64,000 nucleotides of DNA from Oscillospiraceae bacterium (GTDB taxonomy: Bacteria; Bacillota; Clostridia; Oscillospirales; Acutalibacteraceae): NCBI GenBank assembly GCA_015065645.1, contig SVPW01000003.1, positions 1-64,000 on the forward strand. The letters are read 5' to 3'. The notes beneath the pieces were generated by a model. That model was not told the origin of the DNA. It made no database searches and worked only from the letters and a program-made list of their open reading frames with translations. This document shows positions 27,493 through 35,912 of the stretch, one piece after another. Position numbers and translations under genes: made by a program. Position 1 is the first letter of the stretch; every line of letters begins with the position of its first letter.

Positions 27493-29418
27493 ATGTGTGA
27501 TAAAAAGAAGTTTTATATTACTACGGCAATAGCCTATACCTCTCGTAAGCCGCATATCGGCAATGCTTATGATATAGTATTGGCAGATATGATTGCCCGT
27601 TATAAGAAAATGCAGGGTTATGAGGTGTTTTTGCAAACCGGCTCTGATGAACACGGACAGAAAATAGAAGAGTATGCAAAAGCCGCAGGTATTTCACCCA
27701 AAGCTTATGTTGATGATGTTTCTTCACAAATCCGTGCCGTTTGGGATAGCATGGGTGCTGATTATGATAAGTTTATCCGTACTACCGATGATGACCACGA
27801 AAAGGCTGTTCAGAAAATATTTAATAAACTTTATGAGCAGGGCGATATTTATAAGGGTACCTATGAGGGAAAATACTGCGTTCCTTGTGAATCGTTTTTC
27901 ACCTCTTCTCAGCTTGTAGACGGTAAATGTCCCGATTGCGGCAGAGAGGTTATTGACGCTAAGGAGGAGGCATACTTCCTTCGCCTTTCAAAATATCAGG
28001 ATAAGCTGCTTGAATATTATGAGCAAAATCCTGATTTTATAAAGCCTGAATCCCGCAAAAATGAGATGATAAATAACTTCTTGAAGCCGGGTCTTTCCGA
28101 TCTTTGTGTTTCCCGTTCAACCTTTACTTGGGGTGTTCCGGTGGAGTTTGACAGCAGGCATATTATATATGTTTGGATAGATGCTCTTTCAAACTATATA
28201 ACGGGTGTGGGTTACAATCCCGATGGCAGTACCGAGCAGTTTGAAAATTTATGGCCTGCAGATTTGCATGTTATAGGTAAGGATATTGTTCGTTTCCATA
28301 CTATTTATTGGCCAATACTTCTTATGGCTTTGGGTCTGCCTCTTCCAAAACAGGTATTGGGTCATCCCTGGGTGCTTGTTGGTGAAGATAAGATGTCTAA
28401 ATCAAAGGGCAATGTTATTTATGCCGATGAGCTTGCCGCACGCTTTGGAACAGATGCCGTTCGTTATTATCTGCTTTCGGAAATTCCGTTCACTCAGGAT
28501 GGTACAATCACCTATGAAAGCTTTATGACCAAGTATAATGCCGACCTTGCAAACACCTTGGGCAACTTGGTAAACCGTTCTGTTGCAATGACACAGAAGT
28601 ATTTTGACGGTAAGGTTCATGCAGTGGAAAATGATGAATTGGGTCTTGACCTTATAAATACCGCAAATGAAACGGTTAAAAAATATTATGAGCTTATGGA
28701 TCAGTACCGCAATGCCGATGCGGTGGATGTGGTTATGAATCTTGCAAAGCGTTGCAATAAGTATATTGACGAAACAACACCTTGGGCACTTGCTAAGGAT
28801 GAGGCTCAGCGTGAAAAGCTTTGCGGTGTGCTTTATAATTTGCTTGAGTGTATTCGTATGCTCAGCGTTATGTTAAAGCCTGTAATGCCTTCTTCTTGTG
28901 AGCTTATTGCACAGCAGATAGGTGAAAGCAATTCGGAGCTTGCGTTTGGTGTCGTTAAGGAATATGCCGTTGGTACGGCAACTCCGCTTTTTGCCCGTAT
29001 AGATATTCAAAAGACATTGGAAGAAATTGAAGCGCAAAAGGCCGCAGAACAAAAGGCAAATGAGAAAAAATCAGAAAATGCCGTAACACTTGCTCAAATT
29101 TCAATAGAGGATTTTGCAAAGGTTGAGCTTCGCACAGCAAAGGTAATTGCTTGTGAGCCGATACCAAAGGCTAAAAAGCTTTTGAAGCTTACTTTGGATG
29201 ATGGCAGCGGCAAGGAAAGAATTGTGGCTTCGGGTATTGCCAAATGGTATAAGCCCGATGAGCTTGTGGGTCATACCGTTATTGTTGTGGCAAACCTTAA
29301 ACCTGCTGTTCTTTGCGGTGTTGAATCTAACGGAATGATTCTTGCTGCAGATTGCGGTGAGGATGATGTAAAGCTAATTTTTGCGGATGATATTCCCGCA
29401 GGAAGTAAGGTGCGTTAA
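27493..29418 (+). CDS. metG: Methionyl-tRNA synthetase
   Basis: A 641-aa class I synthetase. ATG at 27493 with GGAGG upstream. 'HIGNAYDIVLADMIARY' is the HIGH region, 'KMSKSKGN' the KMSKS loop, and a zinc knuckle CVPCESFF...CPDCGREV is present. The C-terminal tRNA-binding domain ('VELRTAKVIACEPIPKAKKLLKLTL') allows dimerisation. Its stop overlaps the tatD start; metG-tatD is a common pair. Confidence 0.97.
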   Translation: MCDKKKFYITTAIAYTSRKPHIGNAYDIVLADMIARYKKMQGYEVFLQTGSDEHGQKIEEYAKAAGISPKAYVDDVSSQIRAVWDSMGADYDKFIRTTDDDHEKAVQKIFNKLYEQGDIYKGTYEGKYCVPCESFFTSSQLVDGKCPDCGREVIDAKEEAYFLRLSKYQDKLLEYYEQNPDFIKPESRKNEMINNFLKPGLSDLCVSRSTFTWGVPVEFDSRHIIYVWIDALSNYITGVGYNPDGSTEQFENLWPADLHVIGKDIVRFHTIYWPILLMALGLPLPKQVLGHPWVLVGEDKMSKSKGNVIYADELAARFGTDAVRYYLLSEIPFTQDGTITYESFMTKYNADLANTLGNLVNRSVAMTQKYFDGKVHAVENDELGLDLINTANETVKKYYELMDQYRNADAVDVVMNLAKRCNKYIDETTPWALAKDEAQREKLCGVLYNLLECIRMLSVMLKPVMPSSCELIAQQIGESNSELAFGVVKEYAVGTATPLFARIDIQKTLEEIEAQKAAEQKANEKKSENAVTLAQISIEDFAKVELRTAKVIACEPIPKAKKLLKLTLDDGSGKERIVASGIAKWYKPDELVGHTVIVVANLKPAVLCGVESNGMILAADCGEDDVKLIFADDIPAGSKVR

Positions 29419-30203
29419 TGGATTATCCCGAAATCTTAAGGTTAAAGGAAAATCTGATATTTGATTCACATGCACACCTTGACAGTAAACGATTTGACGA
29501 TTTTCGTGAAGAACTGATTGAAAATATGTTTCAAAACGGTGTTGGCGGAATAGTTACCTGCGGTTGCGATGTTGAATCCTCAAAAAAAGCATTATCTATT
29601 GCCGAAAATCACGAATTTATCTATGCGGCAGTGGGTTATCACCCCTGTGATGTTGATGAGGAAGTAAAGCTTGATGTTATTGAGGAGCTGGCGCATAATA
29701 AAAAGTGCGTGGCTATAGGAGAAATAGGTCTTGATTATTATTGGGAAAAGGAAAATGCCGAACAGCAAAAGGTGGTATTTGAAGAATTGCTTTCACTTGC
29801 AAAGAGGCTGGCGCTTCCTGTAATAGTGCATGACCGTGAAGCTCATGCCGATACACTTGAAATTCTTAAAAAGCATAAACCAAAGGGTATTTTGCATTGC
29901 TATTCGGGCAGTGTGGAAATGGCTGAGGAAATAATAAAGCTTGGAATGTATATCGGTGTGGGCGGTGTTATAACCTTTAAAAATGCACGCAAATTACCTG
30001 ATGTTGTTCGTGCTATACCTGATGATAAGCTTCTTTTGGAAACCGATTGTCCGTATCTTGCTCCTGAACCGTTTAGGGGGAAATTGTGCCATTCGGGAAT
30101 GATTACTCTAACGGCAGAGAAAATAGCCGAAATACGCAATACTTCTCGTGATGAAATTTTAAAAATTTCCTTTGAAAACGCAAAAAAAATATTTGGTATT
30201 TAG
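29418..30203 (+). CDS. tatD: TatD-family metal-dependent hydrolase (DNase)
   Basis: A 261-aa TIM-barrel hydrolase. Metal ligands: 'FDSHAHLD' (H-x-H), 'GEIGLDYYWE' (Glu), 'IVHDREAH', 'GILHCYSG' and 'LLETDCPYLAPEPFRGK' (Asp). Overlaps the metG stop by one base. TatD enzymes act as 3'-5' exonucleases or DNases in DNA repair and turnover. Confidence 0.93.
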   Translation: MDYPEILRLKENLIFDSHAHLDSKRFDDFREELIENMFQNGVGGIVTCGCDVESSKKALSIAENHEFIYAAVGYHPCDVDEEVKLDVIEELAHNKKCVAIGEIGLDYYWEKENAEQQKVVFEELLSLAKRLALPVIVHDREAHADTLEILKKHKPKGILHCYSGSVEMAEEIIKLGMYIGVGGVITFKNARKLPDVVRAIPDDKLLLETDCPYLAPEPFRGKLCHSGMITLTAEKIAEIRNTSRDEILKISFENAKKIFGI

Positions 30204-30209
30204 TATATT

Positions 30210-30255
30210 CGCCCCGCATTTACAGACACTAAGTTTGGAAAGCGGGGTGATTTTT
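30210..30255 (+). promoter_or_regulatory. Hairpin that contains the ribosome site of the Asn/Gln-rich peptide
   Basis: CGCCCCGC (30210-30217) can pair with GCGGGGTG (30242-30249), with one G-T pair. The right arm is the only Shine-Dalgarno for the next ORF, and T5 follows, so the element can act either as a tatD terminator or as a translation switch. Confidence 0.5.
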
Positions 30256-30384
30256 GTGTTCGAAAATCAGCAGAATAACCAGAATAATCAGAACAAAAAC
30301 AATCAGAATAAAAATCAGCAGAATAATCAGAACAAGAATAACCAGAATAATCAGAATAATCAGAATAAGAATAATCAGAAGTAA
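30256..30384 (+). CDS. Asn/Gln/Lys-repeat small protein (42 aa)
   Basis: Translation from GTG 30256 (or GTG 30247) gives a peptide that begins (M)FENQQ and then consists only of Asn, Gln and Lys in NNQN, NKNQ and QNNQ units to the stop. The track's longer 30172 start would lie inside tatD. The DNA is an imperfect tandem of CAGAATAA/CAGAACAA-like units. It is prion-like in composition and basic. The repeat, the GTG start and the hairpin-buried ribosome site make expression uncertain, but it has a stop followed at once by a strong terminator, as a real transcript unit would. Confidence 0.5.
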   Translation: MFENQQNNQNNQNKNNQNKNQQNNQNKNNQNNQNNQNKNNQK

Positions 30385-30402
30385 TTAATATTATTGATTG
30401 TA

Positions 30403-30445
30403 AAAGCACGGCAAGCGGTAATACCGATTGCCGTGCTGTTTTTAA
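30403..30445. terminator. Terminator between the Asn/Gln peptide and the minus-strand ATPase gene
   Basis: A 10-bp stem AGCACGGCAA/TTGCCGTGCT enclosing a small inner hairpin, followed by TGTTTTT on the plus side and preceded by an A-rich tract. Confidence 0.85.
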
Positions 30446-31512
30446 TTAAAAAGTTCCTTTGAAAGAGCCGCCGCATAAAGGGAAACGGCTTCAAAATCCA
30501 TTGCATCAATATAATATTTTTCCAATTTATCGTGAGTCAACTTTGCAAGAGAAAGCGTTTCGCAAGCGGCACCTATTAATTCACGGGCAATTTTTTTCCT
30601 TAAATTAAGGCGCTGGCGCATACCGTTAAGCGCTTTTATATCCATAAATCGACGGGCGTGTATGCGCCGTTCGTTACTTTCAAGGCTAAATACCGAATTT
30701 TCGGTTATAAAGGCAAGCGAAAGTGAGGGAATAAGGATGTGGTCGATAAGCTTTTCCGGTAAAAATGCGTTTCTTACGGTGATTATATCAAATCCGCTGT
30801 TTAAGGCGTAATCCCTTATGGTTTTCATAAATATGTTTGAAACATTTCCGTATGGGTCGGAAATAATTATACGGTTAAGGTAGAAGTTTTTTATTGTATC
30901 GGCATAGGTTACTATTCCAAGCGGTGTGATACCCTGCAAAAAGCGTGTGGTTTCACTGCCGTTAATAAGCCGTTTTGGTATGTGTTTTTTTGCAAGCTTT
31001 AGTGCCGCTGCTTTGGCACGGGGCTCATCTGTGATTGCGTGTGTTGCAGAAAGCATACCGTTTAATAATTGACCGCAACCTAAAAGATATCCTGAACAGG
31101 TTTTGTGAAGAAGCCTGTTTTTTGCTGTGGCTGCGGCAATTTCTTTTCGTTTGAGATAAAGCTTTTCGCTATTCCAAAAATCGCCTAAATTTATTATTTG
31201 CTCCTTGGCACCGGGAAGCTTTGGTTCAACTGTATGCGGTGCGGTGGCATCTAAAATTACGATTTTGCTTTTTTCAAAAATTATTCCGTCAAGTGAATAT
31301 GGGTCAGAACTGCAAGGGCAGAGTATCGGCTCCTCACCACGCTCTATTGCATAGTTTGCAAGATATTTCATAAGTGAGGATTTTCCCGTTCCGGGACCGC
31401 CCTTTATAAGATATGCTCTGTAATCATCAGGCTTAAAGCTATCCTCAAAATATGAAATAAATCCCGTACAGGAATTAGCACCCAAAAAGAATTTTTGCAT
31501 CATTTTTTCCAT
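30442..31512 (-). CDS. P-loop ATPase of the PRK06851-like family
   Basis: A 356-aa protein starting at ATG 31512 (GGGGG 7 bases upstream) rather than TTG 31518. A Walker A motif 'KGGPGTGKSSLMKYL' lies near residue 40. A second half repeats the fold, but its P-loop position reads 'IISDPYGNVSNIFMKTI', so only one nucleotide site looks intact. Related proteins of Bacilli and Clostridia usually have two P-loops (recollection). Function is unknown in the family. It is alone on the minus strand between the Asn/Gln peptide and rnpB. Confidence 0.75.
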   Translation of the reverse strand: MEKMMQKFFLGANSCTGFISYFEDSFKPDDYRAYLIKGGPGTGKSSLMKYLANYAIERGEEPILCPCSSDPYSLDGIIFEKSKIVILDATAPHTVEPKLPGAKEQIINLGDFWNSEKLYLKRKEIAAATAKNRLLHKTCSGYLLGCGQLLNGMLSATHAITDEPRAKAAALKLAKKHIPKRLINGSETTRFLQGITPLGIVTYADTIKNFYLNRIIISDPYGNVSNIFMKTIRDYALNSGFDIITVRNAFLPEKLIDHILIPSLSLAFITENSVFSLESNERRIHARRFMDIKALNGMRQRLNLRKKIARELIGAACETLSLAKLTHDKLEKYYIDAMDFEAVSLYAAALSKELFN

Positions 31513-31572
31513 AAACAAACCCCCGAATTTAAAAAATAGGCTCTGTTTTAGTTTATTCTTTATATTTCACTT

Positions 31573-31601
31573 TTGACACAGCGCATTATTTGTGGTAAAA
31601 T
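31573..31601 (+). promoter_or_regulatory. rnpB promoter
   Basis: TTGACA (31573-31578) and TAAAAT (31596-31601) with a 17-base spacer, about 8 bases before the RNase P RNA 5' end. Confidence 0.85.
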
Positions 31602-31608
31602 ATAAATG

Positions 31609-31975
31609 TAAGTCGGCCGTGCGGTCGCGGAAGCTTTAGCTTCTGAGGAAAGTCCGAGCCCCATAGGGCAGAATAACGGCTAACAGCCGCCGAGGGTGAC
31701 CTTAGGGATAGTGCAACAGAGATATACCGCCGAATGAGCCGGTATTTTACCGGAATGTGTTTTTACACTGCCCCATTCGGTAAGGGTGGAAAGGCGAGGT
31801 AAGAGCTCACCGGCTGCGTGGGAACACAGCAGTCCTGTAAACCCTATTCGGAGCAACGCTGACTACGGCTATACACCTGCCCGGTGTGCCGTGAAAAGCG
31901 GCTTGAGCTGTGGGGCAACCCACAGTCGAGATAGATGACCGTGCAAGACAGAACTCGGCTTATAGGCCGACTTAC
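31609..31975 (+). ncRNA. rnpB: RNase P RNA, class A
   Basis: The 5' end TAAGTCGGCC pairs with the 3' GGCCGACTTA. Universal elements are present: GAGGAAAGTCCGAGC, GCTAACAGCCGCCGAGGGTGA, ACAGAGATATACCGCC, and near the end 'GATAGATGACCGTGC' with 'ACAGAACTCGGCTTATAGG'. This is the catalytic RNA that removes tRNA 5' leaders. The insert layout (long P12-like stem) suits the ancestral class A type, not the Bacillus class B type, in agreement with Clostridia. Confidence 0.97.
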
Positions 31976-32050
31976 TTAAAATTAAATCTGCAATCCGATT
32001 TGCCAAAGGGAATACACCTGAGAGAATGATATTGAATTGTAGTGTGGTAA

Positions 32051-32086
32051 AAAATCATCCGCCAATAAAAAGGCGGATGATTTTTT
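32051..32086 (+). terminator. Terminator downstream of rnpB
   Basis: A 13-bp perfect stem AAAATCATCCGCC / GGCGGATGATTTT with an 8-base loop, followed by T6. About 75 bases separate it from the mature RNA. Confidence 0.92.
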
Positions 32087-32191
32087 GTGTATTTCGGCAA
32101 ATTTTAAGGCAATTTTTTTACTATGAAAAGCCCTATAAAACAGCTTTAAAAAAATATTGTTAAAAATTTAGCGAAATTGTTGAAAAAGGTC

Positions 32192-32241
32192 TTTTCAAAA
32201 TGAGTTTTTTATGTTATACTATAGCGGTATAGGCATATACC
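32192..32241 (+). promoter_or_regulatory. Promoter and palindrome ahead of the hydrogenase operon
   Basis: TTTTCA (32192-32197) and TATACT (32215-32220) are 17 bases apart. Just after the -10 is a palindrome GGTATA-GGCA-TATACC (32226-32241) at the expected start of transcription, a placement typical of a repressor site. No regulator can be named. Confidence 0.5.
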
Positions 32242-32288
32242 TTTATAAGGTGTGTGATATATTTACTATTCAAGGGAGGATTCTGTTC

Positions 32289-32786
32289 ATGAAAAAGAAA
32301 ATCAGCACACTTCCTTTCAACGGAACGGCCGAGCAGGAAGCACAGCTCAAGCAGGTTATTGATGAAAATAAATCTGATAAGAGCAACCTTATGGTCGTTA
32401 TGCAAAAGGCACAGGATATCTACGGATATCTTCCGATTGAAGTGCAGAACATGATTGCTGAGGGTATGGGCGTACCTATGGAAAAGGTTTACGGCGTTGC
32501 AACCTTCTATGCGCAGTTCTCACTTTCACCGAAAGGAAAGTACAACATCTCGGTATGCTTAGGTACCGCTTGCTACGTTAAGGGCTCAGGTGATATTTTT
32601 GACCGCCTCAGCGAAAGACTTGGAATTGGCGCAGATGAATGCACTGAAGACGGTAAGTTTTCTCTTACTGCTTGCCGTTGCATAGGCGCTTGCGGTCTTG
32701 CTCCGGTTCTCACCGTTAATGACGATGTTTACGGTCGTCTTACAGTTGACGATGTAGACGATATTTTGGCAAAATACGCCGATTAA
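32289..32786 (+). CDS. hndA: NuoE-like [2Fe-2S] subunit of NAD-linked [FeFe] hydrogenase
   Basis: A 165-aa thioredoxin-fold ferredoxin. ATG 32289 with GGGAGGA upstream; the track's 32211 is too early. N-terminal helices ('LMVVMQKAQDIYGYLPIEVQNMIAEGMGVP') then 'CLGTACYVKGS' and 'CRCIGACGLAP', the four Cys that bind the [2Fe-2S] cluster. In Thermotoga/Clostridia type hydrogenases (HydC/HndA) it relays electrons between the flavin subunit and the rest. First gene of a long co-directional operon. Confidence 0.93.
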   Translation: MKKKISTLPFNGTAEQEAQLKQVIDENKSDKSNLMVVMQKAQDIYGYLPIEVQNMIAEGMGVPMEKVYGVATFYAQFSLSPKGKYNISVCLGTACYVKGSGDIFDRLSERLGIGADECTEDGKFSLTACRCIGACGLAPVLTVNDDVYGRLTVDDVDDILAKYAD

Positions 32787-32797
32787 AGGAATAATTT

Positions 32798-33154
32798 ATG
32801 AAAATCAGTACGATGAAAGAGCTTTTGGGTGCAAAGGTTTATTGTTGTGAGGAATCGCTTGGCCGTCATGTTTATTCTGCCTGCGGAAGTGATATGATGA
32901 GCGATGTCTTGGCTTATGTTAAAGATCAGGCGGTACTTCTTACGGGTCTTGTAAACCCACAGGTTATACGCACAGCCGAGATGATGGATATGATATGCAT
33001 CATCTTTGTCCGTGAAAAAATGCCCACTCCTGAAATGATTGAGTTGGCACGGGAAAGCGGAATTGTTATGATGACTACGGATAAGCGTATGTATGATGCT
33101 TGCGGTATTCTTTATACCAATGGCCTCGTAGGAAAGCCGGTTCGCCATGTCTGA
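32798..33154 (+). CDS. DRTGG-domain protein (first copy)
   Basis: A 118-aa protein with the DRTGG fold: 'VLAYVKDQAVLLTGLVNPQVIRTAEMMDMICIIFV' and 'IELARESGIVMMTTDKRMYDACGILY'. Stand-alone DRTGG proteins recur inside hydrogenase operons of Clostridia and Thermotogae; ligand and role are not established. It overlaps the following ATPase gene, so the two are made together. A second DRTGG protein lies four genes further on. Confidence 0.85.
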   Translation: MKISTMKELLGAKVYCCEESLGRHVYSACGSDMMSDVLAYVKDQAVLLTGLVNPQVIRTAEMMDMICIIFVREKMPTPEMIELARESGIVMMTTDKRMYDACGILYTNGLVGKPVRHV

Positions 33155-33569
33155 GGCACTTAATTTCCACTTTGATGTGGATGGGGAAAACTTCACCTCT
33201 GCCGGGCAGGCTTCGGTACAGGTAAAGAAAAATCTTCGTCAGCTTGGGTTATCTCCTGAAATTATTCGCAGGGTATCCATTGCAATGTATGAGGGTGAAA
33301 TTAATATGGTAATACACGCAGGCGGCGGCGAAGCCGATGTTGATGTGTATGAGGACCGTATTGAAATTATCCTTACCGACCATGGACCCGGAATAAAAAA
33401 TATTGAACAGGCAATGCAGGAGGGCTTTTCCACAGCTCCCGATGCTATTCGTTCATTAGGTTTCGGTGCAGGTATGGGACTTCCGAATATGAAGCGTTAT
33501 ACCGATAAAATGGAGATTGATACCGTTGTTGGAGAAGGCACTACCATTAGGATGTGTGTTAATCTTTAA
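33147..33569 (+). CDS. Anti-sigma/RsbW-like GHKL ATPase
   Basis: A 140-aa ATPase of the histidine-kinase/GHKL type without a phosphorylated His domain. N-box 'GEINMVIHAGGG', G1 'DHGPGIKN', G2 'GFGAGMGLPNMKRY'. RsbW-type proteins phosphorylate or sequester partners; here the partner could be the hydrogenase-like sensor or DRTGG proteins next door. It overlaps the DRTGG gene by 8 bases. Confidence 0.88.
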   Translation: MSEALNFHFDVDGENFTSAGQASVQVKKNLRQLGLSPEIIRRVSIAMYEGEINMVIHAGGGEADVDVYEDRIEIILTDHGPGIKNIEQAMQEGFSTAPDAIRSLGFGAGMGLPNMKRYTDKMEIDTVVGEGTTIRMCVNL

Positions 33570-33590
33570 AAATGAAAAGGTGGGGAGTAT

Positions 33591-34862
33591 ATGAATACTT
33601 ATGTTCATTCGGTTAGATTAGACCGTAATAAGTGTACCGGTTGTACAACCTGCCTGCGTCATTGTCCTACTGAGGCAATACGCATAAAAGATCATCATGC
33701 CGTAATTGACCAAACCCGCTGTATTGACTGCGGTGAATGTATAAGGGTATGTCCTCATAAGGCTAAACGTGCGGTTTGCAGTAAGCTTGAATCTATGAAG
33801 CGTTTTAAGTGGAAGATAGCTCTGCCTGCCCCCACGCTTTACGGTCAGTTTGATAACTTGGATGATGTGGATTATGTTTTGGAGGGTCTTTTAAAAATCG
33901 GGTTTGACGATGTTTATGAGGTTTCCAAAGCGGCGGAGCTTGTTTCCGCATACACAAGGCTTTATCTCAAAACTGATGGAATTAAAAAGCCGGTAATAAG
34001 CTCGGCTTGTCCTGTTGTTGTAAGGCTTATTGCTCTGCGTTTCCCATCTTTAAACGATCATATTTTGCATATGCTTCCTCCAATGGAGGTTGCGGCAAAA
34101 TTTGCCCGTGAAAAGGCAAAGCGTGAGCATCCGGAGTTATCTGATGAGGATATAGGCATATGCTTTATTTCCCCGTGTCCCGCAAAGGTCAGTTATGTAA
34201 AAAACGGCTTTGCTGATTACAAAAGTCAGGTTGATGAGGTTGTTTCTATCAGTGATATATATTTTATGCTGATAAGTGAAATGCATCAGGATGATCAAAT
34301 CAGGCCGATGTCTCAATCGGGAATGATAGGTATCGGCTGGGCAAGCTCAGGAGGAGAAGCCACCGCAATTTTCAATGAGGATTATCTTGCGGCGGATGGT
34401 ATTGAGAATATTATTCATGTTCTTGACCAGATAGAAAACGGTAATATACCGCCTCTTGAATTCATCGAACTGAATGCCTGCCCCGGCGGTTGTGTCGGCG
34501 GAGTAATGGCAATGCAGAACCCCTTTATTGCAAAGGCTCGTCTGCAAAGTTTAAGAAGGTATCTTCCGGTATCACAGAATTTCCTGTCGCCGGAGGAGGA
34601 AAAATACATTCCCGAATCTTATATTTTTAATAACCTTCCGGTTTATAATCCAATAAATCGGTTGGGAAACAATATGGCTGAATCAATGCGTATGATGGCA
34701 GATATTCAGAAATTGCGTTCGTTGCTTCCCGGTATAGACTGTGGCTCTTGCGGTGCACCTACATGCCGTGCATTTGCGGAGGATGTTGTTAAAGGGAATG
34801 CCGATCCAAAAGACTGTTTAATAGTTGATCTTTACCGAAAGGATACGAAAAATGACGGTTAA
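33591..34862 (+). CDS. [FeFe]-hydrogenase-like sensor/regulatory iron-sulfur protein
   Basis: A 423-aa protein. Two N-terminal [4Fe-4S] motifs (CTGCTTCLRHCP, CIDCGECIRVCP), then a hydrogenase H-cluster-like domain with altered motifs: 'SSACPVVVRL' in place of TSCxPGW, 'ISPCPAKVSY' in place of MPCxxKKxE, and 'LNACPGGCVGG' for the third. A C-terminal 'CGSCGAPTCRAFAEDVVKG' module follows, like the Fe-S domain of related sensor proteins. The motif set resembles the sensory (HydS-like) hydrogenases rather than the catalytic group A, though no PAS domain is present. It probably reports H2 or redox state to the surrounding ATPases (inference). Confidence 0.85.
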   Translation: MNTYVHSVRLDRNKCTGCTTCLRHCPTEAIRIKDHHAVIDQTRCIDCGECIRVCPHKAKRAVCSKLESMKRFKWKIALPAPTLYGQFDNLDDVDYVLEGLLKIGFDDVYEVSKAAELVSAYTRLYLKTDGIKKPVISSACPVVVRLIALRFPSLNDHILHMLPPMEVAAKFAREKAKREHPELSDEDIGICFISPCPAKVSYVKNGFADYKSQVDEVVSISDIYFMLISEMHQDDQIRPMSQSGMIGIGWASSGGEATAIFNEDYLAADGIENIIHVLDQIENGNIPPLEFIELNACPGGCVGGVMAMQNPFIAKARLQSLRRYLPVSQNFLSPEEEKYIPESYIFNNLPVYNPINRLGNNMAESMRMMADIQKLRSLLPGIDCGSCGAPTCRAFAEDVVKGNADPKDCLIVDLYRKDTKNDG

Positions 34863-35181
34863 TGATCTTATAAAAACAGAACAATTCGTTGAGGTTTCGT
34901 TACCTGACGGCGAAAGGGAAATAAACGGTGTTTATATCGGTGATCTTTTAAGCTGGGTAATGGGAAATGCTCAGGCTGATAACGCTTGGATCACTATTAT
35001 GTCAAACATAAATGTGGTTGCTGTGGCATCGCTTATTGATGTTTCCTGCGTAATATTGGCTGAGGGTGTTAGCCTTGACGATGAGGTTAAGGCTGCTGCA
35101 CAAAATAAGGGAATAAATGTGGTTTCAACCACCGCTTCCGCTTATGAAACTGCAGTAATGCTTTCAAAAATTTTGTTATGA
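34852..35181 (+). CDS. DRTGG-domain protein (second copy)
   Basis: A 109-aa protein. Start ATG 34852 (AAAGGA upstream), overlapping the end of the sensor gene. 'INGVYIGDLLSWVMGNAQADNAWITIMSNINVVAVASLIDV' and 'KAAAQNKGINVVSTTASAYETAVMLSKIL' show the same fold as the first copy but low identity, so they are old paralogues. The stop overlaps the PHP gene start. Confidence 0.83.
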   Translation: MTVNDLIKTEQFVEVSLPDGEREINGVYIGDLLSWVMGNAQADNAWITIMSNINVVAVASLIDVSCVILAEGVSLDDEVKAAAQNKGINVVSTTASAYETAVMLSKILL

Positions 35182-35912
35182 GTCGTTATTATTACGATTT
35201 TCATATTCATTCCTGCCTTTCTCCTTGTGCCGATGATGATAATACACCGAATAATCTTGCCGGTATGGCAACGCTTAACGGTATTGGAATTATGGCACTT
35301 ACCGATCATAACAGTGCAAAAAATTGTCCTGCTTTTTTTGAAGCGGCACGCCGTTACGGTATTATACCCATAGCCGGTATGGAGCTTACAACGGCTGAGG
35401 ATATTCATATTGTTTGTTTGTTTGAACAGCTTGATGATGCGCTTCGTTTTGATAGCTTTGTGGAAAAACGGCGTCCTGCTTTCAAAAACCGTGTGGATAT
35501 ATACGGCGAACAGATGATTATGGATGGTGAGGATAATGTGATAGCACGGGAAGAAAACTTTCTCCCCATTGCTACCGATATTTCTCTTGATGAAGCGGCA
35601 AAGCTTGTTAAGGAATATAACGGAATTTGCTATCCGGCACATATTGACCGTCAGGCAAACGGAATTATTGCAACACTTGGTACCTTCCCCGATTATCCTG
35701 AATTTACCTGTGTTGAATTTCATGATGCGTCAAAAAGGGATGAATATACAGAAAAATACGGCCTGCAGAAAAAAAGAATACTTGTCAGCTCGGATACTCA
35801 TTATTTAACCGATCTTCGTGAAGAAAACGATTATTTGGAAATTGATGATGAACCGTACAGCAGTGCGCTTGTGAGGCGTAATCTATTCAAAATTTTACGG
35901 GGTGAAGAATGA
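35178..35912 (+). CDS. PHP-domain phosphoesterase
   Basis: A 244-aa metal-dependent phosphoesterase with 'DFHIHSCLSPCADDD', 'LTDHNSAKN', 'GMELTTAEDIHIVCLF', 'CYPAHIDRQ' and 'SSDTHY', giving the usual His/Asp metal ligands. PHP proteins of this short type are found in the same place in hydrogenase operons; a substrate (nucleotide or phosphoprotein) is not known. Overlaps both neighbours by 4 bases, so it belongs tightly to the regulatory block. Confidence 0.88.
   Translation: MSRYYYDFHIHSCLSPCADDDNTPNNLAGMATLNGIGIMALTDHNSAKNCPAFFEAARRYGIIPIAGMELTTAEDIHIVCLFEQLDDALRFDSFVEKRRPAFKNRVDIYGEQMIMDGEDNVIAREENFLPIATDISLDEAAKLVKEYNGICYPAHIDRQANGIIATLGTFPDYPEFTCVEFHDASKRDEYTEKYGLQKKRILVSSDTHYLTDLREENDYLEIDDEPYSSALVRRNLFKILRGEE

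Noticed and set aside
30256-30384. CRISPR-like array
   Set aside because: Units are 8-12 bases, imperfect and without spacers; it encodes an Asn/Gln-rich frame.
33591-34862. Second catalytic hydrogenase
   Set aside because: H-cluster motifs are altered and the protein is short; a sensor or regulatory role fits better.
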